Shown one piece after another: positions 7,787 through 17,007 of a DNA stretch of 64,000 nt. The stretch's first letter is position 1, and each line of letters starts with the position of its first letter. Source of the DNA: Sphingopyxis sp. H053 (GTDB lineage Bacteria > Pseudomonadota > Alphaproteobacteria > Sphingomonadales > Sphingomonadaceae); the NCBI RefSeq assembly GCF_001468225.1, contig NZ_LNRU01000007.1, positions 241,001-305,000 on the forward strand. Direction: 5' to 3'. Below the pieces are notes generated by a model. It searched no databases and was not told the DNA's origin. It worked only from the letters and a program-made list of their open reading frames with translations. Both the position numbers and the translations under genes were made by a program.

Positions 7787-8407
7787 ATGGAAATCGAAAC
7801 CGCCACCGTCGCCACACCGCATAAGGGCCGTCCGCGCGAATTTTGCGTCGACATGGCGCTGGCGGCGGCGCTGCGCGTCTTCTGGTCGAAGGGCTATGAG
7901 GGTGCGTCGATGGCTGATCTGACCGAGGCGATGGGGATTACCAAGCCGAGTTTGTACGCGGCCTTCGGCAACAAGGAAGCCCTCTTCAACAAGGCGCTCG
8001 ACCTCTATGAGCGCGAAAAGGCCGACTATATGCATGCGGCGCTCGATGCGCCGACCGCGCGCGGCGTCGCCGAGCGGCTGATGTACGGGGCGCTCGACAT
8101 GTACACCTGCCCCGAAAATCCGAACGGCTGCCTTGGCGTGATCACCTCGGTTGCGTGCGGCGCCGAGGCCGAATGCATTCGTCAGGCCGTGCTCGAACGC
8201 GGCGCGACGGCGAAGCGCGCGATGCTCGAACGCTTTGCGCGCGCCAAGGAAGAGGGCGACTTCCCGCCCGACACCGACGCCGAAGGTCTGGCGGCGTTCC
8301 TGACCGCGGTGAACCAGGGCATGTCGGTGCAGGCCGGCGCCGGCGCGACGCGCGCCGAGCTGGAGCGGCTCGTCGAAACCAGCCTGAAGCTTTGGCCGGG
8401 GCGTTGA
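7787..8407 (+). CDS. TetR/AcrR family transcriptional repressor
   Basis: 206 residues. The N-terminal DNA-binding domain (about 17-65) has the usual helix-turn-helix run ending GITKPSLYAAFGNKEALF. The C-terminal ligand domain has several Cys (CPENPNGCLGVI, VACGAEAEC). It is encoded just before the RND efflux genes in the same direction. The 12-bp sequence repeated in both promoters makes it the likely local repressor of the pump, released by a pump substrate. The ligand cannot be inferred. Confidence 0.92.
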   Translation: MEIETATVATPHKGRPREFCVDMALAAALRVFWSKGYEGASMADLTEAMGITKPSLYAAFGNKEALFNKALDLYEREKADYMHAALDAPTARGVAERLMYGALDMYTCPENPNGCLGVITSVACGAEAECIRQAVLERGATAKRAMLERFARAKEEGDFPPDTDAEGLAAFLTAVNQGMSVQAGAGATRAELERLVETSLKLWPGR

Positions 8408-8495
8408 TCTGAGCATTTACCGGCCGAAAGACCGACGCCCACTGTTTCGGTAAACGCTCGGAAAGAAAAATTTTACTGCCCGGTACAGAATGGTC

Positions 8496-8537
8496 TTGAC
8501 GCAGCGCAACATGACTTATATACCACTCAGTATACAA
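8496..8537 (+). promoter_or_regulatory. RND operon promoter with palindromic TetR operator
   Basis: TTGAC (8496-8500) serves as -35, with TATATA/TATACC at 8517-8524 as -10. Overlapping the -10 is an imperfect palindrome TTATATAC-N6-GTATACAA (8516-8537), whose left half with flanks (ACTTATATACCA) also occurs at the tetR promoter. A repressor bound here would block RNA polymerase. About 330 nt of untranslated leader follows. Confidence 0.55.
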
Positions 8538-8868
8538 AGATAGGCTCTCCCCCGAGACCGGCCGCTGCGTGACAAAGATCGTGCGGCGGCCGGAAGTTTC
8601 ACCATCGAATAATTTCCCGGAAGAGAGTCTTGCTCCGGTCGGGCGCCCGAAGGCGCTTGCCCGCAAGATATAAACAGGGACCCCGCGCGCGCATGGGATG
8701 CGTGTGGCGGGACAGGGCGGCCGTCCTCTCTCGAGGGCCCTCTGGCAACAAGGACCATTTGCGACACCAGCCGGAGGCATGCGCTTCCGGCGCTGGCTGC
8801 CTGCGCCCCCCTCCCCCTCCCCCGGGGGCGCAGGCGGCCAAAACGAACGAAAAGAAGAGGGCATTTCC
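8538..8868 (+). other. Long untranslated leader of the efflux operon, with a GC-rich hairpin
   Basis: No convincing gene lies between the predicted promoter and the adaptor start. A 12-bp perfect stem (GCCTGCGCCCCC at 8799-8810 with its complement at 8824-8835) ends about 20 nt before the AAGAGG ribosome-binding site of the adaptor. It may modulate transcription or translation. An 80-codon frame starting at 8630 has no supporting features. Confidence 0.4.
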
Positions 8869-10140
8869 ATGACCGTCCACACCCCGATCGAAAAACTCGA
8901 CCCCGCCGACGCGAAGGTCCGGCGCGAACTCAAGACATTGCTCCACCCCGGCCGCGGCCGCCGCGCCGCGTGGATCGGGGCGTTCCTCGTGCTCATTGTC
9001 GGCGCCTGGTGGCTGCTCCGCGACGGTCCGCCGCAGGCGGCCGCAGCGCCCGCGCCCGTGCTCACCGTCGCGGCGCCGATCGCGCGCGACGTGACCTTGT
9101 GGGACGAATATATCGGCCGCTTCGAGGCATCGAAAGCGGTCGAGGTGCGCCCGCGCGTTTCGGGCGCGATCACCGCGATCCACTTCACCGACGGGCAGAT
9201 CGTCCGTCAGGGTCAGCCGCTTTTCACGATCGATCCGCGCCCCTATCGCGCCGCGCTCGCCGAAGCGCGTGCCTCGGCGGCCAGCGCGCGCAGCGACCTT
9301 GCGCTCGCGCGGCTCGAACTCGAACGCGCCGGACGGCTCGTCGATGTCGAGGCGGTGTCGCAGAGCGAGATCGACCGGCTGCGTGCGCGGGTGAACGCTG
9401 CGAATGCCGCGCTGGCTGGTGCCGATGCGCGCATCGCGGCGCGCTCGCTCGACGTCGAATTTACTGTCGTTCGCGCGCCGCTGAGCGGCCGTATTTCGGA
9501 TCGCCAGATCGACGCGGGCAACCTTGTGTCGGCGGGCGATGCCGGCGGTACGCTGCTCACGACGATCAACGCGCTCGATCCCGTCTACTTCACCTTCCAG
9601 GGATCCGAAGCTTTGTTCCTCAAGACCAAGCGCGCGGGCGGCGATAAGGGTGCGGCGGTCGAAGTCCGCCTGCAGGACGAAAGCGATTATCGCTGGAAGG
9701 GGCAGCTCGACTTTACCGACAATGGCCTCGACCCGCGTTCGGGCACGATCCGCGCCCGCGCCAGCTTCCGCAACCCGGAAATGTTCCTGACCCCCGGCAT
9801 GTTCGGCAACATGCGCCTGACGACCGGCCAGACGGCGCGCGCGCTGTTGATCCCCGCCGCGGCGGTGCAGACCGACCAGGCGCGCAAGATCGTCTATGTC
9901 GTCGGCAAGGACGGCATGGTCGCGGCGAAGCCGGTCGAGCTTGGCCCCGAAGTCGATGGTCTGCGCGTCATCCGTTCGGGCCTGACCCCGACCGATCGTG
10001 TCGTCATCAACGGCTATCAGTTCGCGCGTCCCGGCGAAAAGGCCGTGGCCAAGGCGGGCAAGATCGTCGCCACGGCACCCCCCGAGGGTGCGGCTGCCGC
10101 GGTCGAACCGGTGTCGGCGCAGGCGACCTTCACGCGGTAA
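8869..10140 (+). CDS. RND efflux periplasmic adaptor (membrane-fusion protein)
   Basis: 423 residues from ATG 8869, with AAGAGGG upstream. A single N-terminal membrane anchor (about 34-50) precedes the HlyD/MexE-type core: a lipoyl half-motif (VEVRPRVSGAITAIHF), a coiled-coil hairpin rich in Ala, Arg and Glu (about 125-185), the second half (VRAPLSGRISDR), then beta-barrel and membrane-proximal domains. It links the inner-membrane pump to the outer-membrane factor encoded next. The gene order adaptor-pump-OMF is that of MexEF-OprN-type systems. The substrate is unknown. Confidence 0.93.
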   Translation: MTVHTPIEKLDPADAKVRRELKTLLHPGRGRRAAWIGAFLVLIVGAWWLLRDGPPQAAAAPAPVLTVAAPIARDVTLWDEYIGRFEASKAVEVRPRVSGAITAIHFTDGQIVRQGQPLFTIDPRPYRAALAEARASAASARSDLALARLELERAGRLVDVEAVSQSEIDRLRARVNAANAALAGADARIAARSLDVEFTVVRAPLSGRISDRQIDAGNLVSAGDAGGTLLTTINALDPVYFTFQGSEALFLKTKRAGGDKGAAVEVRLQDESDYRWKGQLDFTDNGLDPRSGTIRARASFRNPEMFLTPGMFGNMRLTTGQTARALLIPAAAVQTDQARKIVYVVGKDGMVAAKPVELGPEVDGLRVIRSGLTPTDRVVINGYQFARPGEKAVAKAGKIVATAPPEGAAAAVEPVSAQATFTR

Positions 10141-10143
10141 CTT

Positions 10144-10262
10144 CTCTCCCCTCCCGCTTGCGGGAGGGGTCGGGGGAGGGCCGGTGGCTATGCCCTCCCC
10201 GCTGCGACTAGCGAGCAAGCTCGCAAGTCTCGCTACCCCTCCCGCGGGGCGGGAGGGGAAGG
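10144..10262. repeat. GC-rich palindromic repeat between adaptor and pump genes
   Basis: It contains two hairpins of the same arm, CCCCTCCCG/CGGGAGGGG (10148-10169 and 10236-10258), enclosing an inner GCGAG-CAAG-CTCGC. It fills most of the 151-bp gap within the efflux operon and could lower or stabilise the downstream transcript. It resembles other intergenic repeats of the window in style but not in sequence. Confidence 0.6.
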
Positions 10263-10291
10263 TTTACAGATCATAGAACAGGGGCTCTCCC

Positions 10292-13200
10292 ATGCGCCTA
10301 TCCCGCTTTTTCATCGACCGGCCGATCTTTGCCGCCGTGCTCGCTGTCATCATCACCATCATCGGTGCGGTCGCCTATATCGGCCTGCCGGTCTCGCAAT
10401 ATCCCGACATCGTCCCCCCGACGGTGACTGTGACCGCAACCTATCCGGGCGCGTCGGCTGAAACCGTCGCCGACACAGTGGCGGCGCCGATCGAGCAGGA
10501 AATCAACGGCGTCGACAATATGCTCTATATGAGCAGCCAGTCGACCGGCGACGGTGTCGTCACGATCACCGTGACCTTCAAGATCGGCACCGACCTCGAT
10601 GCCGCGCAGGTGCTGGTGCAGAACCGCGTCGCGATTGCGACCCCGCGCCTCCCTGAAACGGTGCAGCGCCTCGGCGTGGTGACGCGCAAGACCTCGCCCG
10701 ACTTCCTGTTGATCGTGAACCTGGTTTCGCCCGACGAGTCGCTGGATCGCGCGTACATCTCCAACTATGCGCTGACGCAGCTGCGCGATCGTTTGAGCCG
10801 CATCGACGGCGTTGGCGACGTGCGCCTGTTCGGCAGCCGCGACTATGCGATGCGCGTGTGGATCGATCCCGGCCGCGCCGCCGCGCTCGACCTGACCGCG
10901 GGCGAGATCGTGACCGCGCTGCGCCGTGAAAATGTGCAGGTCGCCGCGGGTTCGCTCGGCCAGCCGCCGCATGCCAACGGCAGCAGTTTCCAGCTGAGTG
11001 TCGAAACGCAAGGCCGCCTGACCGACCCCAAGGATTTCGCCAATATCGTCATCCGCACCGACGCCGACGGGCGTCAGGTCCGCGTCTCGGACGTCGCGCG
11101 CGTCGAGCTCGGCGCATCGGATTATAATTCGAACACCTATTTGTCGGGCGATCCGACGGTCATTCTCGCGACCTTCCAGCGCCCGGGTTCGAACGCACTC
11201 GCCGCGGCGCAGGCGGTCGAGGCCGAAATGGCGGCGGCATCGAAAAGCTTTCCCAAGGGCCTCGAATATCGCGTCATCTATAACCCCACCGAATTCATCG
11301 CCCAGTCGATCGACGCGGTGATGGAGACGCTGTTCGAAGCCGTCATCCTCGTCGTCATCGTCATTCTGGTCTTCTTGCAGAAATGGCGCGCGGCGATCAT
11401 TCCGGTGCTCGCGATTCCGGTGTCGCTGATCGGGACCTTCGTGGTGCTCGCGGCGTTCGGTTACAGCCTCAACAACCTCTCGCTGTTCGGGCTGGTGCTC
11501 GCGATCGGCATCGTCGTCGACGACGCGATCGTCGTCGTCGAAAATGTCGAACGCAACCTCGAAAAAGGGATGAGCGCGCTCGAAGCTGCGCGCACGTCGA
11601 TGGATGAGGTCTCGGGCGCGCTCGTCGCGATCGTGCTCGTGCTCTGCGCGGTGTTCGTGCCGACCTTGTTCCTTACCGGGCTGTCGGGTGCCTTCTACCA
11701 GCAGTTCGCGGTGACGATCTCGACCGCGACGATCATCTCGCTCGTGCTGTCGCTCACGCTGTCGCCCGCGCTCGCGGCGATCCTGCTGAGGCCGCACGCC
11801 CCCGCGCAGGCGGACGGATGGCTGATGGCGCGTATCCACCGTGCCGGCGAGCGCTTCAATGAGGCTTTCGAGCGGCTCAGCAACGGCTATGCGCGGCTGA
11901 CCGACCGGCTGGTGCGTGCGCCGAAAAAGATGATGGTCACCTATGCCGGATTGATCGCCGCGACCGCGGGCCTGTTCTGGGCGACGCCGACGGGCTTCAT
12001 TCCCGCGCAGGATCAGGGCTATTTCCTCGTCGTCGCCAAGCTGCCCTCGGGCGCCTCGGTCGAACGCACCGATGCGGTGCTGAAGAAGGTCGCTGGCCGC
12101 GTGCTGCCGATCGAGGGTGTGCTCGGTTCGGTGATGCTCGCGGGCTTCGACGGCCCGTCGCAGACGCTCGCGCCGAACTCGGCCGCCGCTTACTTCCCGC
12201 TCAAATCCTTCGAGGAACGCGGGAAGCTCGGGGTCAATTTCGAGGACATCATGAACCAGGCGCGCGCGAACACCGCCGACATCACCGAGGCGCAGATCGT
12301 CATCATCCCGCCGCCGTTGATCCAGGGCATCGGCTCGGCGGGCGGTTACCGCATGATCGTTCAGGATCGCGGCGGGAACGGCTATGCCGCGCTCGCGAAC
12401 GAGACGAACAATCTGATCGGCAAGGCGAACGAGACCCCGGGCCTCGCGAACGTCTTCACCTTCTTCGACCCGTCGAACCCGCGCGTCTATGCCGATATCG
12501 ACCGGGCGAAGGCGAATATGCTCGGCGTGCCGCCCGAACGCGTCTTCGAAGCGTTGCAGGTCTATCTGGGATCGGCGTTCGTCAACGACTTCAACCTGCT
12601 CGGCCGCACCTATCGTGTCACCGCGCAGGCCGATGCGCCCTATCGCCAGACCGTCGCCGATATCGCCAACCTGCGGACGCGATCCGATTCAGGCGCGATG
12701 GTGCCGATCGGGTCGGTCGCGAACTTCGAGGATCGCACGGGGCCGTACCGCGTCACGCGCTACAACCTCTTCCCCGCGGTCGAGATCGACGGCGATACCG
12801 CTCCGGGCTCGTCGTCGGGCGCGTCGCTGACGACGATGGAGAAGCTCGCGTCGGAAACGCTCCCGGCGGGCTACGGCACCGAATGGACGGGCATCGCCTT
12901 CCAGCAGAAGGCGGCGGCGAACACCGCGGGTATCGTCTTCGCGCTCGCGGTGGTCTTCGTCTTCCTCGTGCTCGCGGCGCAATATGAAAGCCTGATGCTG
13001 CCATTGGCGATCATCTTCATCGTCCCGATGTGTCTGCTCGCGGCGATGGTCGGCGTGAATTTGCGCGGCATGGACAATAATGTGCTGACGCAGATCGGGC
13101 TCGTCGTGCTCATCGCGCTTGCTGCGAAGAACGCGATCCTGATCGTCGAATTCGCCAAGCAGGCCGAGGAAGAGGATGGGCTGTCGCCGATCGAAGCCGC

Positions 13201-13483
13201 GGTGCGTGCCGCGCGCGACCGTCTGCGCCCGATCCTGATGACCAGCTTTGCCTTCATCCTCGGCGCCGTGCCGCTGCTGATCGCAAGCGGGGCGGGGGCA
13301 GAACTGCGCCAGGCGCTCGGGACCGCGGTCTTCTTCGGCATGCTCGGCGTGACGGCGTTCGGCCTCATCTTCACCCCGACCTTCTACGTCGTCGCACGCG
13401 CGCTCAGCCAGTGGTCGGCAGAGCGGCGCGCGCGACGCGGGTCGGACGACCACGGGACGGCACTGCCGGTTCCGGCTGAGTGA
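10292..13483 (+). CDS. RND multidrug efflux pump, MexF/AcrB-type (HAE1)
   Basis: 1063 residues, the usual length. It begins MRLSRFFIDRPIFAAVLAVI, the standard first helix of HAE1 pumps. The proton-relay pair of TM4 is present as D410-D411 in GIVVDDAIVVVENVER. Two large periplasmic loops and a second six-helix bundle follow, with AAKNAILIVEFA near the end. It is a proton-driven trimeric inner-membrane exporter working with the adaptor and the outer-membrane factor. The nearest well-known class is MexF-like; drug versus solvent specificity cannot be read from sequence. Confidence 0.95.
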   Translation: MRLSRFFIDRPIFAAVLAVIITIIGAVAYIGLPVSQYPDIVPPTVTVTATYPGASAETVADTVAAPIEQEINGVDNMLYMSSQSTGDGVVTITVTFKIGTDLDAAQVLVQNRVAIATPRLPETVQRLGVVTRKTSPDFLLIVNLVSPDESLDRAYISNYALTQLRDRLSRIDGVGDVRLFGSRDYAMRVWIDPGRAAALDLTAGEIVTALRRENVQVAAGSLGQPPHANGSSFQLSVETQGRLTDPKDFANIVIRTDADGRQVRVSDVARVELGASDYNSNTYLSGDPTVILATFQRPGSNALAAAQAVEAEMAAASKSFPKGLEYRVIYNPTEFIAQSIDAVMETLFEAVILVVIVILVFLQKWRAAIIPVLAIPVSLIGTFVVLAAFGYSLNNLSLFGLVLAIGIVVDDAIVVVENVERNLEKGMSALEAARTSMDEVSGALVAIVLVLCAVFVPTLFLTGLSGAFYQQFAVTISTATIISLVLSLTLSPALAAILLRPHAPAQADGWLMARIHRAGERFNEAFERLSNGYARLTDRLVRAPKKMMVTYAGLIAATAGLFWATPTGFIPAQDQGYFLVVAKLPSGASVERTDAVLKKVAGRVLPIEGVLGSVMLAGFDGPSQTLAPNSAAAYFPLKSFEERGKLGVNFEDIMNQARANTADITEAQIVIIPPPLIQGIGSAGGYRMIVQDRGGNGYAALANETNNLIGKANETPGLANVFTFFDPSNPRVYADIDRAKANMLGVPPERVFEALQVYLGSAFVNDFNLLGRTYRVTAQADAPYRQTVADIANLRTRSDSGAMVPIGSVANFEDRTGPYRVTRYNLFPAVEIDGDTAPGSSSGASLTTMEKLASETLPAGYGTEWTGIAFQQKAAANTAGIVFALAVVFVFLVLAAQYESLMLPLAIIFIVPMCLLAAMVGVNLRGMDNNVLTQIGLVVLIALAAKNAILIVEFAKQAEEEDGLSPIEAAVRAARDRLRPILMTSFAFILGAVPLLIASGAGAELRQALGTAVFFGMLGVTAFGLIFTPTFYVVARALSQWSAERRARRGSDDHGTALPVPAE

Positions 13484-13506
13484 TGAAAAAATGTCTTCTT
13501 TTCCGC

Positions 13507-13590
13507 GTGTCCCCGCGAAGGCGGGGACCCATCTCCGGTCGGCCCCAACTTGCGCCGGCGGGAGATGGGCTCCCGCCTTCGCGGGAGCAC
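13507..13590. repeat. Palindromic repeat with CCCGCGAAGGCGGG core
   Basis: Inverted arms of about 30 bp (13507-13536 and 13561-13590), each itself a small hairpin around CCGCGAAGGCGG, separated by about 24 bp. It lies in the gap between pump and outer-membrane factor. The same core recurs at 42071-42100 and 50024-50114. Confidence 0.7.
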
Positions 13591-13628
13591 ATAGGCTTCT
13601 TTAGCGATAGAATTTCAGGAGAAGGATC

Positions 13629-15038
13629 ATGATCCTCCGCAATATCCTCACCGCCGCCTCGGCGCTGACGCTCGCCGCCTGCGCGGTCGGCCCCAACTAT
13701 GCCGAGCCGAAATCGGCGTCGGCGCCTGTCGCCACCGGGCCGTTCGTCTCGGCGAACAGCCCCGCGGTGTCGCTTGCGCCGGTCGCGGGCGACTGGTGGC
13801 GCCTTTATGACGATCCCGTTCTCGACGGGCTCGTCGGCGATGCGCTGGCGAACAACACCGACGTTCGCGTTGCGGTCGCTAACATCGCCCGCGCCCGTGC
13901 ATCCTTGCGCGGCGCGCGTGGGGATCGGCTGCCGCAGGGCGAGATCGGTGCCGGCGCCAATTACGGCCGCAGCCCCGAAGACCAGCGCCTGCCGGGCTCG
14001 CCCCGCGAAGATTGGGCGGTCGATGTCGGGCTGAATGTCTCGTACGAGGTCGACCTGTTCGGCCGCGTCAGCCGCTCGATCGAGGCCGCGCGCGGTGACA
14101 CCGCCGCCGCCGAAGCCAATGCCGACGCGGTGCGCGTGATCGTCGCCGCCGACACGACGCAGGCCTATGCCGATGCGGCTTCGGGCGCGGCGCGGCTTGA
14201 TGTCGCGCGGCGCATCGTCAGCCTGCTCGACCAGCAGGTGAAGCTCACCGAACGCCGCAAGGAGGTCGGGATGGCGACGGGGCTCGACCTCGCGCGCATC
14301 ACGACGCTGCGCGACCAGCGTTCGGCCGACATCCCCTCCATCGAGGCCGAGCGGCAGGCGGCGTTGTTCCGCCTCGCGACTCTGACCGGTCGTGCCCCCG
14401 CTGCGCTCCCCGCGATCGCGGCGGATCGCAACATCAGCCTCGAAATCACCGACCCCATCCCGGTCGGTGATGGGGCGGCGCTATTGAAGCGCCGTCCCGA
14501 CATTCGCGCCGCCGAGCGCCGCTTGGCCGCCGACACCGCGCGGATCGGCGTCGCGACCGCGGATCTCTACCCGCGCATCACGCTCGGCGGTTCGGCCGGG
14601 TCGACCGGATCGGGCTTCGGCGATGTGTTCGGCGGTGGGCCGATCCGCTGGCTGCTCGGGCCGCTGCTCAACTGGGCGTTCCCGAATCAGGAGCCTGCGC
14701 GGGCGCGGATCGCGGCGGCCGAGGCGGACACGCAGGCATCGCTGGCCGAATTCGACGGCACGGTGTTGCGCGCGCTCGAGGAAACCGAGACGGCGCTGTC
14801 GTCCTATGCGCGTTCGCTCGAACAGCGGCAGGCGCTGCGCGCCGCGCGCGATCAGGCCGAACGCGCGGCGCGGATCGTGCGCGCGAAGCGGCAGGAAGGC
14901 GCGTCGGATTCGCTCGAATGGCTCGATGCCGAACGGACGTTCGCGGAAACCGAAGCGGTGCTCGCTGCGCAGGACGGGCAGATTTCGCGGCGCCAGATCG
15001 CGTTGTTCCGCGCACTCGCGGGCGGCTGGTCGACCTAG
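13629..15038 (+). CDS. RND outer-membrane factor, OprM/NodT lipoprotein
   Basis: 469 residues with AGGAGAAGG just upstream. The lipoprotein signal ends in the lipobox LAAC (Cys about 18), then VGPNY, the typical mature start of the family. Two OEP repeats with long Ala/Arg/Glu coiled-coil stretches are visible, including DWWRLYDDPVLDGL and RRPDIRAAERRLAADTARIG. It forms the trimeric outer-membrane duct for the adaptor and pump encoded upstream. Confidence 0.93.
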   Translation: MILRNILTAASALTLAACAVGPNYAEPKSASAPVATGPFVSANSPAVSLAPVAGDWWRLYDDPVLDGLVGDALANNTDVRVAVANIARARASLRGARGDRLPQGEIGAGANYGRSPEDQRLPGSPREDWAVDVGLNVSYEVDLFGRVSRSIEAARGDTAAAEANADAVRVIVAADTTQAYADAASGAARLDVARRIVSLLDQQVKLTERRKEVGMATGLDLARITTLRDQRSADIPSIEAERQAALFRLATLTGRAPAALPAIAADRNISLEITDPIPVGDGAALLKRRPDIRAAERRLAADTARIGVATADLYPRITLGGSAGSTGSGFGDVFGGGPIRWLLGPLLNWAFPNQEPARARIAAAEADTQASLAEFDGTVLRALEETETALSSYARSLEQRQALRAARDQAERAARIVRAKRQEGASDSLEWLDAERTFAETEAVLAAQDGQISRRQIALFRALAGGWST

Positions 15039-15045
15039 GGCCGCG

Positions 15046-16449
15046 TCAGACGATATGGCTCGCCGCGCCGCCGGGCGTCCATAGCTGCGCCGCGAGCCGG
15101 TGCAGCGCGCGCGAAAGCCCGCGGCGGTCGATCGTCCCGCCGAGCGAGATGCGCATCGCTCTGGGCGTGTCGGCGGCAACCGCGAAGCGGTCCGCTTGCA
15201 CCGCCGACAGCCCGTCGAGCGCGAGCGCGGCGGCGAGCGTGTCGGGCTGGATATCGACCGCCAGCGGCAGCCAGAAGTGATAGCCTTGGGGGTGTGCGGC
15301 ATGGCGTCCGTCACCCAGCACGCTGTGCGCCAGCCGCTGCCGCCAACTCGCCTCCTTGCGCACCGCGTCGATCAACGCGTCGAGCGTTCCGTCGGCCAGC
15401 CATAGCGATACCATCGCGACGTTGAGCGGCGGCGCCATCACCGCGCTTTCATGCTGGCACGCCGCGATTTGCATGGCCTCGGCCACCCCCGGCGCGCGGA
15501 CAAAGCCGACGCGCAGCGCGGGCGAGACGATCTTCGCCATGCTCGTGACATACCAGCCGACCCGCGGCGCGAAGCTCGCGATCGCGGGGATCGGCGCGTC
15601 GGGGAGCAGGCCATAGGCATCGTCCTCGATAATCTGGACGCCCGTTTCCTCGGCCCACGCGGCGATGGCCCGCCGTTCCCCGATCCCGATCGTCGCGGTG
15701 GTCGGATTGTCGTTGGTTGGCACAACGTAGAGTGCGCGGAGCGGGGCCGCGGCATGCGCCGCCTCCAACGCTTCGGCGGTCATTGCGGCGAGCGGGACGA
15801 GGGTGACCCCGATGCGCCGGGCGATCGCGGCGAAGCCGGGATAGACGAAGCGCCCGCACGCGACGCGGTCGCCGCGCTTGAGGATCGCCGAAGCAATGGC
15901 GTGCAGCCCATTTTGCCCGCCGGCGGTGACGATGATCTGCTCGACCGAAGACGACAGGCCGGTGCGAGCGAGCAGTTCGGCGCCGCTTTCGCGGTCCGCC
16001 GCGGCGCCGCCCGGCCGCTGATAATGCAGCCGCGCGAGACCGTCGGCACGCCCCAGCGTGCCCAGCGCCGATGCCATCGCATCGGTCAACCGGCTTTCGA
16101 TCGGGATCGGCGGGCTGTTCATCGCGATGTCGCTTTGCGCTGCGGTCGCCACCTCGCCGGTCCGCACATCCTCGCGGATAAAGCTGCCCGCGCGGCCGCG
16201 CGCGACGATCAGGCCGCGCTGGCGCGCCAGGTCATAGGCTTTGGTCACCGTGGTGAGGTCGATGCCGAGTTTCACCGCGAGGTCGCGCTGCGGCGGCAGG
16301 CGATCGCCGTGGCGCAGCTCGCCGCGCGCGACCGCCGCCGATATTGCGGCGGTCACCGCCTTATATTTGGGCCCTGCCGCGTTCGCGATGTCGGGGAGCC
16401 ATGCGTCACCCGCCACGCCGTTCGTCCGCTTCATGTTTTTCGCGCGCAT
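15046..16449 (-). CDS. MocR-type GntR regulator with aminotransferase-like domain
   Basis: 467 residues. An N-terminal GntR winged helix (about 28-92, with LPPQRDLAVKLGIDLTTVTKAYDLAR) is fused to a fold-type I aminotransferase-like domain. PLP contacts are visible: TNDNPT (245-250), DDAYG (277-280) and the putative Schiff-base lysine K306 in TSMAKIVSPALRVGF. MocR proteins sense PLP or amino-acid derivatives and usually control vitamin B6 or amino-acid genes. The start overlaps the end of the DUF983 gene by 44 nt (an internal ATG at 16434 also overlaps). It converges on the efflux operon with a 7-bp gap. Confidence 0.9.
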   Translation of the reverse strand: MRAKNMKRTNGVAGDAWLPDIANAAGPKYKAVTAAISAAVARGELRHGDRLPPQRDLAVKLGIDLTTVTKAYDLARQRGLIVARGRAGSFIREDVRTGEVATAAQSDIAMNSPPIPIESRLTDAMASALGTLGRADGLARLHYQRPGGAAADRESGAELLARTGLSSSVEQIIVTAGGQNGLHAIASAILKRGDRVACGRFVYPGFAAIARRIGVTLVPLAAMTAEALEAAHAAAPLRALYVVPTNDNPTTATIGIGERRAIAAWAEETGVQIIEDDAYGLLPDAPIPAIASFAPRVGWYVTSMAKIVSPALRVGFVRAPGVAEAMQIAACQHESAVMAPPLNVAMVSLWLADGTLDALIDAVRKEASWRQRLAHSVLGDGRHAAHPQGYHFWLPLAVDIQPDTLAAALALDGLSAVQADRFAVAADTPRAMRISLGGTIDRRGLSRALHRLAAQLWTPGGAASHIV

Positions 16450-16846
16450 TCAGCTTCGCCCACAGATGCTCGGTCCCCGATTCCTGCGCCTTGTTCACAT
16501 ATTGCGAGGCGACCAGCCAGCCCTTGATCGGGCGCAGCGGCAGCACGCACCCGATGACCATGATCGGGATCGAAAAGACCAGATGGACCCACAGCGGCGG
16601 GCTGTAGGCGATCTGCAGCCACACGATCACGAAGGTCAGCGGGAACGCCACGATGCACTGCGAAAAAAAGGCGGGGCCGTCGTCGGGCGCGGCAAAGCTG
16701 AAATCGAGCCCGCAATTCTCGCAATGATCGGCGAGTTTCAGCCACGAGCGGAACATATGGCCCTTGCCGCATTCGGGGCATTTTCCGTGCCAGCCCGACC
16801 AGAGAATCCAGCGCAGCTTTTCGTTGCCCATATCACCGCTCGTCAT
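16406..16846 (-). CDS. DUF983 family membrane protein
   Basis: 146 residues from ATG 16846, preceded by TTGGAG at good spacing; a TTG 12 bases upstream is possible but would include that ribosome site. Zinc-ribbon-like Cys pairs (CPECGKGHMF and CENCGLDF) come first, then two transmembrane helices. DUF983 proteins are widespread in alphaproteobacteria and often sit near cytochrome oxidase genes. Their role is unknown. This one appears to be the first gene of a unit with the MocR regulator. Confidence 0.88.
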   Translation of the reverse strand: MTSGDMGNEKLRWILWSGWHGKCPECGKGHMFRSWLKLADHCENCGLDFSFAAPDDGPAFFSQCIVAFPLTFVIVWLQIAYSPPLWVHLVFSIPIMVIGCVLPLRPIKGWLVASQYVNKAQESGTEHLWAKLNAREKHEADERRGG

Positions 16847-16858
16847 GTCCGACTCCAA

Positions 16859-17000
16859 CAGAAAGCATCATATATGCCATGCAAAAAGCATATGGTGCGG
16901 AGATTTGGGCAAGTGAAGGAGAAGCCTAACCATATGACATAGAATGGTTATATGGATTTCCCGGGTTTATGGCATGGTGATTATCTAAATATGACCCATG
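16859..17000. promoter_or_regulatory. AT-rich divergent control region with repeated CATATG motifs
   Basis: Between DUF983 (minus) and the PAS protein (plus) the DNA becomes strikingly AT-rich. It has several related words (CATATATG, GCATATGGTGC, CCATATGACATAG, GGTTATATGG) and an inverted pair AACCAT...ATGGTT. These look like clustered operator and promoter elements. The MocR protein encoded next door is one candidate binder, but this is a guess. Confidence 0.4.
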
Positions 17001-17007
17001 CATAATG

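Noticed and set aside
8630..8872. 80-codon frame in the efflux leader overlapping the adaptor start by ATGA
   Set aside because: Arg/Pro-rich composition without domain, signal or RBS; typical of noncoding GC-rich DNA.
8599..10218. 539-codon minus-strand open frame antisense to the adaptor gene
   Set aside because: A shadow of GC-rich codon use; the plus-strand product is a clear adaptor protein. The same holds for the other long antisense frames, such as 10298-11839 and 19394-21613.
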